Positions 40,457-49,391 of a DNA stretch of 64,000 bases are shown here, piece after piece. Origin of the DNA: M0108 sp044228695 (GTDB lineage Bacteria > Pseudomonadota > Gammaproteobacteria > Chromatiales > Chromatiaceae); the NCBI GenBank assembly GCA_044228695.1, contig JBGAUK010000003.1, positions 1 to 64,000 on the forward strand, written 5' to 3'. The position numbers were made by a program, and so were the translations under genes. How positions within the stretch are numbered: the first letter of the stretch is position 1; every line of letters begins with the position of its first letter. The notes below the pieces were generated by a model. That model did no database searches. It was given only the letters and a program-made list of their open reading frames with translations, and had not been told where the DNA came from.

Positions 40457-41254
40457 CTACTGAAAGGAAAATGCCGGTGGCCCCAAGGGGCCAAGCGGCA
40501 GTGTGTTACATAGTTCGGAGATTGAGTCCGGGGTGGAATTTATAGGTTTAAATGGTTGTTCCCATGCCTTTTTCTCGTCGATCCAGCTCTGCAAGGGCAT
40601 GACCATTGGCAGGTGGCCGTTCGGGCGATACCATGAGTCAACGCTCCAGGGAAGACCACTTTCTGTATCGATGATTACAGCCGTCCAGTGAACCGCGGTG
40701 ATGTCGAAAAGATTGCGCACTTTGGGCGATGAGACTGTCCACCCGGCCAGTTCCCCAATATCCCGGAGAATATGCAGATAAGTGGTGGTATTGCTGGCGT
40801 TATCGATGCAATCCATCCGCCCCTCAACTTCCGCCTCAAAATCGTTGATGGCAAGATCGTTGGCCAACAAGGGCTGAAACTTTTGTGCCAGCAATTCCAT
40901 TTGCCAAATGCCGATACGCACGTGCTGTAATCTATCGTGGAGACTTGTGCCCATACAGAGCGACATATGCCCTTTTAGAAGGGCCATATCGTTGAGAGTG
41001 AAGGTCATGGTTTGTCTGCGCGCACACGACCAGTTAAAGCAGATTCGTAGCGTTACGGACCCGTCCTGGTCGATCACGTACTCTGGTGGAAGTGGCATCG
41101 AAACTGATGATCCCTCAGCGTCATCAAAAATCGGCTGTGACGAGGAGGCACCAACCAACCCAAAATGGCTGACGAATATAATGAAAAATCCGATTACAGC
41201 GGGCCGGAAAAGCATAAAAGTTACTACGGTGGGGCGATAGGCTTGTGCTAACAT
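40457..41254 (-). CDS. Exported protein with possible transglutaminase-like Cys-His-Asp triad
   Basis: A 265-residue protein with a hydrophobic N-terminal segment (AVIGFFIIFVSHFGLVGA). I do not recognise a named family. The arrangement GRMDCIDNASNTTTYL (C149), VHWTAVIIDT (H189) and PWSVDSWYRPNG (D206) has the order and spacing of a transglutaminase/papain-like triad, and similar unnamed proteins keep these blocks. It is convergent with the L,D-transpeptidase-like gene, 70 bases apart. Function is unknown. Confidence 0.55.
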   Translation of the reverse strand: MLAQAYRPTVVTFMLFRPAVIGFFIIFVSHFGLVGASSSQPIFDDAEGSSVSMPLPPEYVIDQDGSVTLRICFNWSCARRQTMTFTLNDMALLKGHMSLCMGTSLHDRLQHVRIGIWQMELLAQKFQPLLANDLAINDFEAEVEGRMDCIDNASNTTTYLHILRDIGELAGWTVSSPKVRNLFDITAVHWTAVIIDTESGLPWSVDSWYRPNGHLPMVMPLQSWIDEKKAWEQPFKPINSTPDSISELCNTLPLGPLGPPAFSFQ

Positions 41255-41468
41255 GAAGCGTGAAGGGCATTTATTTTAATGCGCTTCCCTTACCTCTACT
41301 TACGCAAGAAGGGATATTACCTAGCGGCTGAGGGTGTAGCGCTCAGTCACTGCTCTGGCAGAAGAAATTACTGCCCAGTCTATCGTGCATGACCCATTGA
41401 TGCAGAATCGGTACGCTAGTACTGCACTCTAGGTACTGGCCACTTCACCCGGGATCCCACCCATGATC

Positions 41469-41512
41469 TTTGCCGTCAACTTGAAATTTCCATATTTCAA
41501 ATTGACGGCAAA
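41469..41512 (-). terminator. 19-base-pair hairpin after the small lipoprotein gene
   Basis: Arms 41469-41487 and 41494-41512 pair along 19 positions with one exception, which is a permitted G-U pair on the minus-strand RNA, around a six-base loop. It sits 22 bases past the stop of the lipoprotein ORF. It lacks a long U-run but is one of the most stable stems in the window. Confidence 0.55.
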
Positions 41513-41534
41513 TACTATCGAAACCGAGAAGTTA

Positions 41535-41681
41535 TTAATTGCGATCTGTTTTTGGCTCATACATCGGAGCTGGGGCTGCGGCGGCTGGCGCCGGCTCATG
41601 CTTCGAGGCGGTGCTACAAGCCGTAAGCAACAGCACCATAGCAATGGAGCTAATAAGGGCAAGTGTAGATGTGTTTTTCAT
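41535..41681 (-). CDS. Small putative lipoprotein (48 residues)
   Basis: A short frame starts MKNTSTLALISS, continues through a hydrophobic core, and has a proper lipobox LLTAC with the cysteine at residue 22. The mature part is only 27 residues, Ala/Pro-rich (APAAAAPAP). The signal, lipobox and a following hairpin argue for a real gene despite the length. Small lipoproteins of this kind are often entericidin-like or envelope stress products; no specific family can be named. Confidence 0.6.
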   Translation of the reverse strand: MKNTSTLALISSIAMVLLLTACSTASKHEPAPAAAAPAPMYEPKTDRN

Positions 41682-42008
41682 TTGTCGTTACCTATTTAGA
41701 GTTGATTTTAGAAATTCACGCCATTGAAGTACGACAGGTGATGTCGATACTTAGTTCCTAGTATAACCCACACAGAGCCGTTTGTATGTACGCTACCCAA
41801 CATCTCCTACCTGGCTGTACAAGTTGACCAGCCCAGGAAAAAAGTTATCCTGATGCACACAAGCGGGATCGGTTCACGGAAGGATGGGTAGCGCTGCCAG
41901 AGCAGGCCGACCATCATCCGCGAAGTCGGGGCCTTCCTCAGGCACTGAACTGTTAGACCTGGCACTTGAAGTGCCAGGTGGCGCACCCGCTTCCATCCCT
42001 CAGCCTGA
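41682..42008. other. Non-coding stretch with a hairpin
   Basis: These 327 bases hold no convincing gene. The left part presumably carries the promoter of the small lipoprotein gene. The right part contains a perfect hairpin (11-base arms, 41957-41967 and 41969-41979), which may end the transcript of the gene at 42009 on the minus strand. A GC-richer stretch (about 41870-42000) could be mobile-element debris, but no ORF supports this. Confidence 0.4.
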
Positions 42009-42587
42009 CTATTCAAATCTAAGGGTATCGTCCAGATTATTCTTTGGTGCTTTTTTCATAAAAACAGGCGATCTTGCCTTATCAAAATCCACCTCTTCCA
42101 GATTCGACTGATATTCATTATCATTTCCAGAAAAAAGGCTCACTACTATTTTGTCGGATTGGTAAGCCATCACTGAAATACCGCTCCCCATTCCCGTTGC
42201 CTCGGCCACATAATAATTAAAATCCCCACTAGTAAACGAAAATATATTTTCGCCTGTTTTTGGAGTGGTAGAACGGTTATATATGCCAAACCTGGCATTG
42301 CTTGTAGCCACCTGTTCCATTTCCACGTTGCCGATAGTTCCAAATCGATAAACAAATTTACTGAATGGCTCCTTCGGCTTGTCGGCACACAAGGATACAA
42401 TCTTGCCGGTCTGCTTCAAATTATATCCCTTTCCCTGCTTTTCAAACTTCCCTAGCCTGGCATTCAAAAATGCAAACTCTCCCGTCTGACATAAAGTTGG
42501 AAAATCAGAACTCATCTGTGCCCAGGTGGACGATTGGAAACTCAACCCAAATGCAACGAAGAGTAATGAAGTGTATATTTTTTTCAT
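42009..42587 (-). CDS. Exported protein of unknown function
   Basis: 192 residues with a clear signal peptide (MKKIYTSLLFVAFGLSFQSS, cleavage after about STWA). The mature part has two cysteines that could pair (FPTLCQTGEF and IVSLCADKP) and text such as NYYVAEATGMGSGISVMAYQ. I do not recognise a family. It is AT-richer than most of the window, like the other exported proteins from 39.5 kb on. Confidence 0.6.
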   Translation of the reverse strand: MKKIYTSLLFVAFGLSFQSSTWAQMSSDFPTLCQTGEFAFLNARLGKFEKQGKGYNLKQTGKIVSLCADKPKEPFSKFVYRFGTIGNVEMEQVATSNARFGIYNRSTTPKTGENIFSFTSGDFNYYVAEATGMGSGISVMAYQSDKIVVSLFSGNDNEYQSNLEEVDFDKARSPVFMKKAPKNNLDDTLRFE

Positions 42588-42819
42588 GTTTAGCTCATCA
42601 TCACGATCGAAGAAGGGGGCTTGATATCACCCCTCGGAGCCCGTCAGGCTTGTGCCATGCGAAAGGCGGCCTGAGTTTGCAAAACCGTGTCCAGAAAATT
42701 CTAGCAGGTACAGGTAAATGCGATGCAGAACGATTTTATTTTTGAGGAAATGCGTAGAAACGAGTAAATCCTCGCTGCCAGTTATTAGTTACTGATGTTC
42801 AGGTACCGGAGCAATTAAC

Positions 42820-43623
42820 TTGTCTGATTCCGAACCAACCGAACTGCCCGAAACCGAGACGATCTGCCCCAAATGTGGGGCACTCCAAATCGCGGATGCC
42901 AAAATCTGCGCGGCTTGCGGCATCGTGTTCGAGAAATATTGGAAATATCATCCCCGGCCGGGCATCGATCCCGCGACCTGGACCCCACCGAACCAGGTTG
43001 TCGGACCGCAACCCACCCGGCCTCGGTCCGAGGGCACGCCAACCGAGGGGTTGATGGCCCTCCTGCTGCCCCGCCAACCCGAACTCGTTGGGCTGGGTTG
43101 GTGGGCGCGCGCCGCCCTCTTGCTCATCCTGCTGATCTGGGGGCTGCGCCTCATGGCCCTGTCACCGGCCAGCAATGGCGCCGGCCAGTCCTTCCTGCAT
43201 TTGGTCAATCTGCCCTTCCATGAGGCCGGTCACCTCTTGTTCCGGCCCTTCGGGTCCTTCATGACCTCTCTGGGCGGCACCCTGGGCCAGTTGCTCATGC
43301 CCCTGATCTGCGCCGGTACCCTGCTGTTGAAGACCCGCGATCCCTTTGGCGCCACGGTGGCCTGCTGGTGGTTTGGGCAGAATTTCGTGGATATCGCCCC
43401 CTACATCAACGACGCTCGGGCCGGTGATTTGCCCCTGCTGGGAGGGAATTTCGGTCACTCCTCGCCCTATGGCTTCCACGACTGGGAATATCTTTTGACC
43501 GAGTCGGGGCTTCTCCACCTCGATCGTCACATAGCCTGGCTCAGTCATGGCCTGGGGGCGGTCCTCATGCTCCTGGCCCTGGCCTGGGGCGCCACCCTGC
43601 TGTTTCGTCAACGCCGCCCTTGA
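42820..43623 (+). CDS. Zinc-ribbon membrane protein with HEAGH metalloprotease-like motif
   Basis: 267 residues. The N-terminal cytoplasmic zinc ribbon has CPKCG (C16, C19) and CAACG (C30, C33). After a linker come about four membrane segments, and the second carries NLPFHEAGHLLF (H134, E135, H138), the HEXXH pattern of site-2/M50-type proteases, with possible third ligands H213, H220 or D221. The start is TTG at 42820 with GGAG upstream. It resembles unnamed membrane proteins of proteobacteria; proteolytic function is inferred from the motif only. It is convergent with sohB. Confidence 0.65.
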   Translation: MSDSEPTELPETETICPKCGALQIADAKICAACGIVFEKYWKYHPRPGIDPATWTPPNQVVGPQPTRPRSEGTPTEGLMALLLPRQPELVGLGWWARAALLLILLIWGLRLMALSPASNGAGQSFLHLVNLPFHEAGHLLFRPFGSFMTSLGGTLGQLLMPLICAGTLLLKTRDPFGATVACWWFGQNFVDIAPYINDARAGDLPLLGGNFGHSSPYGFHDWEYLLTESGLLHLDRHIAWLSHGLGAVLMLLALAWGATLLFRQRRP

Positions 43624-43637
43624 GGTCGGGGTGCCCC

Positions 43638-44621
43638 TCAGAAGAGCCGTTGCGCCGCCTGGGTCAGGGAGGAGAGCAGCCGCTCAAGGGGTTTCTTGTG
43701 GGCGGTATAGCTGACTTGGTAAAGATCGGTGGTGGCGGCGGCCTCCAGCAGGAAGTCGTCACTGGTCTGGATCGCGTCGATCAGCCCCAGCGCCAAGGCC
43801 TGGCGGCCATGCCAGTATTCGCCCGTGGCGACCTGGGCCAGGTCCAGGTTGGGCCGGTATTCCAGGATAAAGTCCTTGAAGAGGCCATGCGTCTCTTCCA
43901 GTTGCTCACGCAGCTTCTCCCGGCCCGCCTCGGTGTTCTCGCCGAAGAGGGTGAGAGTGCGCTTGTAATCGCCGGCGGTGTGGAGTTCGAAATCTACCCC
44001 GTGCCGCTCCAGCACCCGGTGGAAGTTGGGCAACTGGGCGACCACGCCAATGGACCCCAGGATGGCGAAGGGGGCGGCGATAATGTGGTCGGCGACCGCC
44101 GCCATGAGGTAGCCGCCGCTGGCGGCCACCTTGTCCACCGCCACGGTCAGGGGGATGCCCCGCGCCCGTAGCCGCGTCAATTGGGAGGCGGCCAGACCGT
44201 GTTCGGTCACCAGGCCGCCGGCATTTTCCAGCCTGATCAGGACCCCGTCGTCCTCCTTGGCCTCCCGGAGGATGGCCGTGATGGCCTGACGCAGCGCGGC
44301 GGAGGCCGTGGCCTTGATATCGCCCTGAAAGTCGATGACAAAGAGTCGATGGCGAGCTTCCGCCACCTGCTCCCGCGCCTTATCGGCCTTGCGATCCGCC
44401 TTGAGGGATTTCCGGAAGACCTTTTTGGGAGTGGAGGCCTGGCGGAGGGTATGGGCCAGATGACGATAGTGGTCGTTGAGGCTAGTGACTTCCAGATGGT
44501 CGCCCTCTAGGTGGCCCGTCTTGCGGGCGCGGACAATCCCGACCAGCAACAGGCCAATGCTCAGCAGAATGGTCAGGGTCTTGGCCAGAAAGAGGCCGTA
44601 GTCGATGAGGGCTTGAGTCAC
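43638..44621 (-). CDS. sohB: SohB, inner-membrane peptidase of the S49 family
   Basis: Signal-peptide-peptidase-like serine protease with a periplasmic active site. One N-terminal membrane segment (residues 10-30), then VAASGGYLMA gives nucleophile S168 and AGDYKRTLT the general base K220. Length 327 residues is in line with SohB. It lies 26 bases downstream of thyA on the same strand. Confidence 0.92.
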   Translation of the reverse strand: MTQALIDYGLFLAKTLTILLSIGLLLVGIVRARKTGHLEGDHLEVTSLNDHYRHLAHTLRQASTPKKVFRKSLKADRKADKAREQVAEARHRLFVIDFQGDIKATASAALRQAITAILREAKEDDGVLIRLENAGGLVTEHGLAASQLTRLRARGIPLTVAVDKVAASGGYLMAAVADHIIAAPFAILGSIGVVAQLPNFHRVLERHGVDFELHTAGDYKRTLTLFGENTEAGREKLREQLEETHGLFKDFILEYRPNLDLAQVATGEYWHGRQALALGLIDAIQTSDDFLLEAAATTDLYQVSYTAHKKPLERLLSSLTQAAQRLF

Positions 44622-44647
44622 GCGGACGGGTTCTCCCAGGGTAGGGG

Positions 44648-45487
44648 CTAGATGGCGATGGGGGCGCGGATGGCGGGATGGGGGTCGTAGCCGGTGAACT
44701 CGAAATCCTCGAATTCGTAGTCGAACAGGCTGGGCGGGCGCCGCTTGATCACCAGTTGGGGCCTGGGCCTGGGTTCCCGGGCGAGCTGGGCCAAAACAAT
44801 CTCTGGCGTGAGGTGATTGCGGTAGAGGTGCAGATCGCCAAAGGTATGAACGAAATCACCCAATTCCAGGTCGCTTTGCTGCGCCAGCATGTGGGTCAGC
44901 AAGGCATAGCTGGCGATATTAAAGGGCACCCCCAGAAAGAGATCGGCGCTGCGCTGATAAAGCTGGCAAGAAAGGCGCCCCGCCTGGACAAAAAACTGGA
45001 AGAGGCAATGACAAGGGGCCAGGGCCATGCGCCCCTGGCGAGCGTTTTCGCGGGGCGAGAGCCCCTCTAGGGGCAGGTCCGCCGGGTTCCAGGCCGAGAC
45101 CACCAGGCGGCGCGAATCCGGATTGGCGCGGATGGCCGCCAGGACCTGGGAGATCTGGTCGAGGGTGGAGCCATCCGGGCAGGCCCAACTTCGCCATTGC
45201 CGGCCATAAATGGGGCCGAGATCGCCCTCCTCCGTCGCCCACTCGTCCCAGATGCCAACCCCGCGCGCCTTGAGCCAGTGGTTATCGGTGGAGCCTTGCA
45301 GAAACCAGAGCAGCTCGTGGATGACACTCTTGAGGTGGATCTTTTTGGTGGTGACCAGGGGAAAACCCTGGGCCAGGTCGAAACGGATCTGGCGGCCGAA
45401 GACGGCGCGGGTGCCGACGCCGGTACGATCCGCGCGATCAACGCCTTGGTCCATGACGTCCCGGAGGAGGTCGAGATACTCCCTCAT
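44648..45487 (-). CDS. thyA: Thymidylate synthase
   Basis: Methylates dUMP to dTMP with methylenetetrahydrofolate. Recognised by REYLDLLRDVMDQG at the start, DRTGVGTRAVFG, the catalytic cysteine in ALAPCHCLFQFF, RSADLFLGVPFNIASYA and HLYRNH. ATG 45487 is chosen over the GTG at 45496 that would add three residues. Length 279 is slightly above the E. coli enzyme. Confidence 0.96.
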   Translation of the reverse strand: MREYLDLLRDVMDQGVDRADRTGVGTRAVFGRQIRFDLAQGFPLVTTKKIHLKSVIHELLWFLQGSTDNHWLKARGVGIWDEWATEEGDLGPIYGRQWRSWACPDGSTLDQISQVLAAIRANPDSRRLVVSAWNPADLPLEGLSPRENARQGRMALAPCHCLFQFFVQAGRLSCQLYQRSADLFLGVPFNIASYALLTHMLAQQSDLELGDFVHTFGDLHLYRNHLTPEIVLAQLAREPRPRPQLVIKRRPPSLFDYEFEDFEFTGYDPHPAIRAPIAI

Positions 45488-45608
45488 CGGCCCCACCCGC
45501 CGGAATGGAAGCTTGCGCGGCCAGGGCCACCGCAGTCACCCCCGGGGCCGCCCAAACCCCCGCCCCTAATCGTCGTGACCCCGGCTTGGGTCAACCCGCC
45601 CCCGCCCA

Positions 45609-47153
45609 TCAATTGCGCGCCGGAGACAGCAGCAGCGAGTGGCCCTGCATGGCCGCCGGCTTGGGCAGCCCCATGAGGGCCAGCACGGTCGGGGCGATGG
45701 CGTCCAGGCCGGCGCCAATGCTCAGATTCCAGGGCACCGGGTCGATCACCAGGCAGGGCACCGGGTAGAGGGTGTGCTGGGTGTGGGGCGTTTGCGTCAC
45801 CGGGTCAACCATCTCGTCGCAATTGCCGTGATCGGCGGTGAGGATGATGGCATAGCCCGCCGCTACCGCCGCATCCAGGACCCGCCCGACCTCCCGGTCC
45901 AGGGCCTCCACTGCCGCGATGACAGCCTCCCGCACCGCGGTATGCCCGACCATGTCGCCATTGGCGAAGTTGACGACGATGAAGGGATATTCCTGGCGCC
46001 CCAAGGCCTCGACCACGGCGGTGGCCACCTCGGGGGCGCTCATCTCCGGCTTGAGATCGTAGGTGTCCACCCGGGGCGAGGGGATCAGGTATTGGTCCTC
46101 GCCGGGCAGGGGCTCGCTTTGGCCGCCATTGAAGTAGAAGGTGACATGGGGGTATTTCTCGGTCTCGGCGCAATGAAACTGGCGGATGCCCGCGTCGCTC
46201 AGGATCTTGCCCAGGGTGACGCCCGGTGACTCGTGATCGAAGGCAATAGGCATCTCATAGGTCTGGTCGTAGCGCATCATGCAGGTCACCTCGACCGGCC
46301 TGAAGGCACCCCGATCGAAGTACGTGAAATCCGACTGGAGAAAGGCGCTCAAGGTTTGGCGGGGCCGGTCCTTGCGGAAGTTAAAGGAGAGCAGACAATC
46401 CCCCGCCTCGATCCGGGGCCCCCGAGCGACGCGGGTGGGTAGGATGAATTCATCGTCCTGCCCCGCGGCATAGGACTGCTCGATGGCCGCCCGTGCCGAA
46501 TCCGCCTGCTCGCCCAGACCCTCCACCAGGCAGCGCCAAGCCTTTTCGGTACGATCCCAACGGTTGTCGCGGTCCATGGCGTAGTAACGGCCGGAGACAC
46601 TGGCGATAGTGCCACCGGCGGCGGCCAGGGCCTGCTCGACCTCCGCCAGATAGCCCAGGGCGGAGCGCGGGGGGGTATCCCGGCCATCGGTGATCATATG
46701 GACGGCCGGAATGGCGCCCTGCTGGCGGCACAGCTCGATGAGAGCGACCAGATGGTTGACATGGCTATGGATGCCACCGTCGGAGACCAGGCCCAGCAGG
46801 TGCAAGGGCCGGCCCAAGGCGGCGGCGCGGCGCGCGGCGGCGGTCAGGGCGGGATTGTGAAAAAAGGAGCCGTCCGCGATGGCGTCGTCGATCAGCACCA
46901 GGTCCTGGCGAATGACACAGCCGGAGCCCAGGGTGATGTGCCCCACCTCGGAGTTGCCCATCTGGCCGTCCGGCAGACCCACGGCCCGGCCCGAGGCCTG
47001 CAAGGTGGTGTGCGGGTTGAAGGCGAAGTAACGATCGAGTTGGGGTGTGCGCGCCAGGGCGACGGCGTTGTTGGCCTTGGCGGGGTTGACCCCGAAGCCG
47101 TCGAGAATGACGAGCAGGACGGGTCGGCGCGGTACATTGGGCCAGTCGGCCAT
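45609..47153 (-). CDS. gpmI: 2,3-bisphosphoglycerate-independent phosphoglycerate mutase
   Basis: Interconverts 3- and 2-phosphoglycerate, 514 residues. The alkaline-phosphatase-like metal site starts with LLVILDGFGVN; the catalytic serine is in GQMGNSEVGH; later metal ligands are in NFANGDMVGHT and LTADHGNCDEM. It is divergent from glgC with a 395-base gap, linking glycolysis and glycogen genes by position. Confidence 0.96.
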   Translation of the reverse strand: MADWPNVPRRPVLLVILDGFGVNPAKANNAVALARTPQLDRYFAFNPHTTLQASGRAVGLPDGQMGNSEVGHITLGSGCVIRQDLVLIDDAIADGSFFHNPALTAAARRAAALGRPLHLLGLVSDGGIHSHVNHLVALIELCRQQGAIPAVHMITDGRDTPPRSALGYLAEVEQALAAAGGTIASVSGRYYAMDRDNRWDRTEKAWRCLVEGLGEQADSARAAIEQSYAAGQDDEFILPTRVARGPRIEAGDCLLSFNFRKDRPRQTLSAFLQSDFTYFDRGAFRPVEVTCMMRYDQTYEMPIAFDHESPGVTLGKILSDAGIRQFHCAETEKYPHVTFYFNGGQSEPLPGEDQYLIPSPRVDTYDLKPEMSAPEVATAVVEALGRQEYPFIVVNFANGDMVGHTAVREAVIAAVEALDREVGRVLDAAVAAGYAIILTADHGNCDEMVDPVTQTPHTQHTLYPVPCLVIDPVPWNLSIGAGLDAIAPTVLALMGLPKPAAMQGHSLLLSPARN

Positions 47154-47548
47154 ATCCGTGACTCCAGGTGGGGATTGGGTGGGACCATGACAGGTATCTG
47201 CCCCGGGCCCGAAAGGGGGGTTAGTTTATACCCCTCGCCCCCCGGATTCCTGGCCCGATGATCTGGCCGGGCTGGAGCGACTGCTTCCTCGGCCTGGAGC
47301 TCATAAAGACCAGGCCGTTACTTTTTTGAAATCTATCCGGCCTGCCGCCCCCAAGACCGAGCAAATTGGTGAGTTTTCGTCGCCGCCGATCTGGTGGACA
47401 ATAAGCTAATACAGGATGCGGCGATATGCGCGCCTTGCGCCCGGCCCGGCGGGCCAGGGCAGGCAACATTTTCGACGTCCCCTTACACCGCGGTTCACCG
47501 CGCCCCAGGATGTAGCCCCGCGTCGCAACGGGGTATGAGGAGGCAAAC
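47154..47548. other. Divergent regulatory region between gpmI and glgC
   Basis: This 395-base stretch has no supported ORF. It should carry the promoters of both genes. Near 47290-47327 it has an intrinsic-terminator-like hairpin with a T-run (listed separately), and the 3' end has a strong ribosome site (GAGGAGG) for glgC. Confidence 0.5.
47290..47327 (+). terminator. Orphan intrinsic terminator in the glgC leader region
   Basis: Eight-base arms CGGCCTGG (47290-47297) and CCAGGCCG (47310-47317) with a 12-base loop are followed by TTACTTTTTT. It is oriented with the plus strand, 220 bases before glgC, and no plus-strand gene precedes it. It could end a small RNA or act as an attenuator. Confidence 0.5.
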
Positions 47549-48808
47549 ATGAAACCCGATCGGATCATCGCGTTCGTCATGGCGGGCGGCCAAGGCTCCC
47601 GCCTCCAGCCCTTGACCACGGCCCGCTCCAAGCCCTCGGTGCCTTTTGGCGCGCGTTACCGGATCGTCGATTTCGTCCTCAGTAATCTGGTCAACTCCAG
47701 CATCAACACCATCTATTTGCTGGTCCAGTACAAATCCCAGTCCCTCATCGAGCATGTACGCAAGTCCTGGACCATCTCCCCCCTGCTCCAGCAGCAATTC
47801 GTAACCGTGGTACCGCCCCAGATGCGGGTCAGCGAAAACTGGTTCCAGGGCACGGCGGACGCGGTTCACCAGAATATCAATCTGATCGAGGAACAGGCCC
47901 CGGACCTGGTGGCCGTCTTCGGCGCCGACCACATCTACCGCATGGACATCCAGCAGATGGTGGATTTCCACAAGGCCAACAAGGCCGATGTCTCAATCGC
48001 CGCCCTGCCCGTCCCGCTGCGTGATGCACGCGGCTTCGGCGTTATCGCCACCGGACCCGATGGGCGTATCCAGGCCTTCCAGGAGAAGCCGGCGAATCCC
48101 GCCGCCATGCCCGGCGATCCGCACCAAGCCTTTGCCTCCATGGGCAACTATATCTTTAAAACTGACGTGCTGATCGAGGCCCTGGAAGAGGCTCGCCGCA
48201 ATGGCGAGACCGATTTTGGCGGTCATGTCCTGCCGCGCCTCCTGCGCAGCCACCGTCTTTTTGCCTATGATTTCGCGACTAACGTGATTCCGGGCATCAA
48301 GCCCTACGAGCACCGGGTCTATTGGCGGGATGTCGGCAATATCGATGCCTATTTCGATGCCCACAAGGACGTGCTGGGCGCCGAACCCGTCTTTGATATG
48401 TTCAACCCCCAATGGCCGGTCTACTCCAGTGGCTACCAGGGGCCGGTGGCGCGGGTGCTGGGTGGGGAGTTGCGTAATTCCCTGCTGGCGGCCGCGACCA
48501 TCGTCCACGAGGGCGCCCGTCTCACTAACACCATCGTCCGCCGCGAGGCCGTCATCGAGGAGGATGTGGAACTCGAGGACTGTGTCATCATGGATTATGT
48601 GCGGGTCTGCCGGGGGGCGCGCCTGCGGCGGGTCATCGTCGATCGTCACAACATCATCGCTGCCGGCGATCGCATCGGCTTCGACCCGGAGGCCGACCGC
48701 CAGCGCTATACGGTCAGCGAGGGGGGAGTCACCGTGATCCCGGCCGGGCGCGTGAGCTACTTCGCCCGCGACCACCAGGGTGCCCTGGGCCGCAGCTATT
48801 CCAAGTGA
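47549..48808 (+). CDS. glgC: Glucose-1-phosphate adenylyltransferase
   Basis: Makes ADP-glucose for glycogen. AFVMAGGQGSRLQPLTTARS and KPSVPFG at the N-terminus bind nucleotide and effectors, and later FGADHIYRMD, GFGVIATG and FQEKP are typical. The C-terminal left-handed helix domain contains RREAVIEEDVELEDCVIMD. Length 419 residues. GAGGAGG precedes the ATG. The gmhA ATG follows one base after its stop. Confidence 0.95.
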   Translation: MKPDRIIAFVMAGGQGSRLQPLTTARSKPSVPFGARYRIVDFVLSNLVNSSINTIYLLVQYKSQSLIEHVRKSWTISPLLQQQFVTVVPPQMRVSENWFQGTADAVHQNINLIEEQAPDLVAVFGADHIYRMDIQQMVDFHKANKADVSIAALPVPLRDARGFGVIATGPDGRIQAFQEKPANPAAMPGDPHQAFASMGNYIFKTDVLIEALEEARRNGETDFGGHVLPRLLRSHRLFAYDFATNVIPGIKPYEHRVYWRDVGNIDAYFDAHKDVLGAEPVFDMFNPQWPVYSSGYQGPVARVLGGELRNSLLAAATIVHEGARLTNTIVRREAVIEEDVELEDCVIMDYVRVCRGARLRRVIVDRHNIIAAGDRIGFDPEADRQRYTVSEGGVTVIPAGRVSYFARDHQGALGRSYSK

Positions 48809-48809
48809 C

Positions 48810-49382
48810 ATGATCGACCGGCACCTTGATGACCATCTGCGCACCATCGAACTGCTGCGGGAACAAAGGGCGGACATCGAGGGCATCGCCGCCCTCATGA
48901 TCGACTGCCTGGCCAGCGGGGGACTGGTGTTCTGGCTCGGCAATGGGGGGAGCGCGGCGGATAGCCAGCACCTGGCCTCGGAACTCGTTGGGCGCTTCGA
49001 GCGCGACCGGCCCGGCCTGGCCTCCATCGCCCTGACCACGGACAGCTCCGCCCTGACGGCCATTGGCAATGATTATGGCTTCGACCAGATCTTCGCCCGC
49101 CAGGTCGAGGCCCTGTGCCGGCCGGGGGATCTGGTCATCGGCATCAGCACCTCCGGCAACAGCCCCAATGTCCTGCGGGCGCTGGAAAAGGCGCGCGCCC
49201 TGGGGGCCAAGACCGCCGGCTTTGGCGGCCGAGGGGGCGGGCGCCTCAGGGGCTTGGTGGATGCCTGCCTGATCGCCCCCTCCGACAACACGGCGCGCAT
49301 CCAGGAAGCGCACCTGCTCGTCGGCCATATCCTCTGTGACCTGGTCGAGGCGCACTTCGCGCCCCCCGCCGCCACTGCCTGA
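48810..49382 (+). CDS. gmhA: Phosphoheptose isomerase (SIS domain)
   Basis: Converts sedoheptulose 7-phosphate to D-glycero-D-manno-heptose 7-phosphate, the first step of the lipopolysaccharide heptose pathway. The SIS motifs are GNGGSAADSQHLASELVGRF and GISTSGNSPNVLRAL, with the C-terminal HLLVGHILCDLVE. ATG 48810 gives 190 residues; the longer open frame overlaps glgC. It is nine bases from hldE, which takes its product, supporting gmhA over the related diaA. Confidence 0.88.
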   Translation: MIDRHLDDHLRTIELLREQRADIEGIAALMIDCLASGGLVFWLGNGGSAADSQHLASELVGRFERDRPGLASIALTTDSSALTAIGNDYGFDQIFARQVEALCRPGDLVIGISTSGNSPNVLRALEKARALGAKTAGFGGRGGGRLRGLVDACLIAPSDNTARIQEAHLLVGHILCDLVEAHFAPPAATA

Positions 49383-49391
49383 AGCCACGCC

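Noticed and set aside
42600..42760. Possible insertion sequence end in the gap before 42820
   Set aside because: Parts of the text look like a mobile element terminus, but no inverted repeat pair, target duplication or transposase could be identified.
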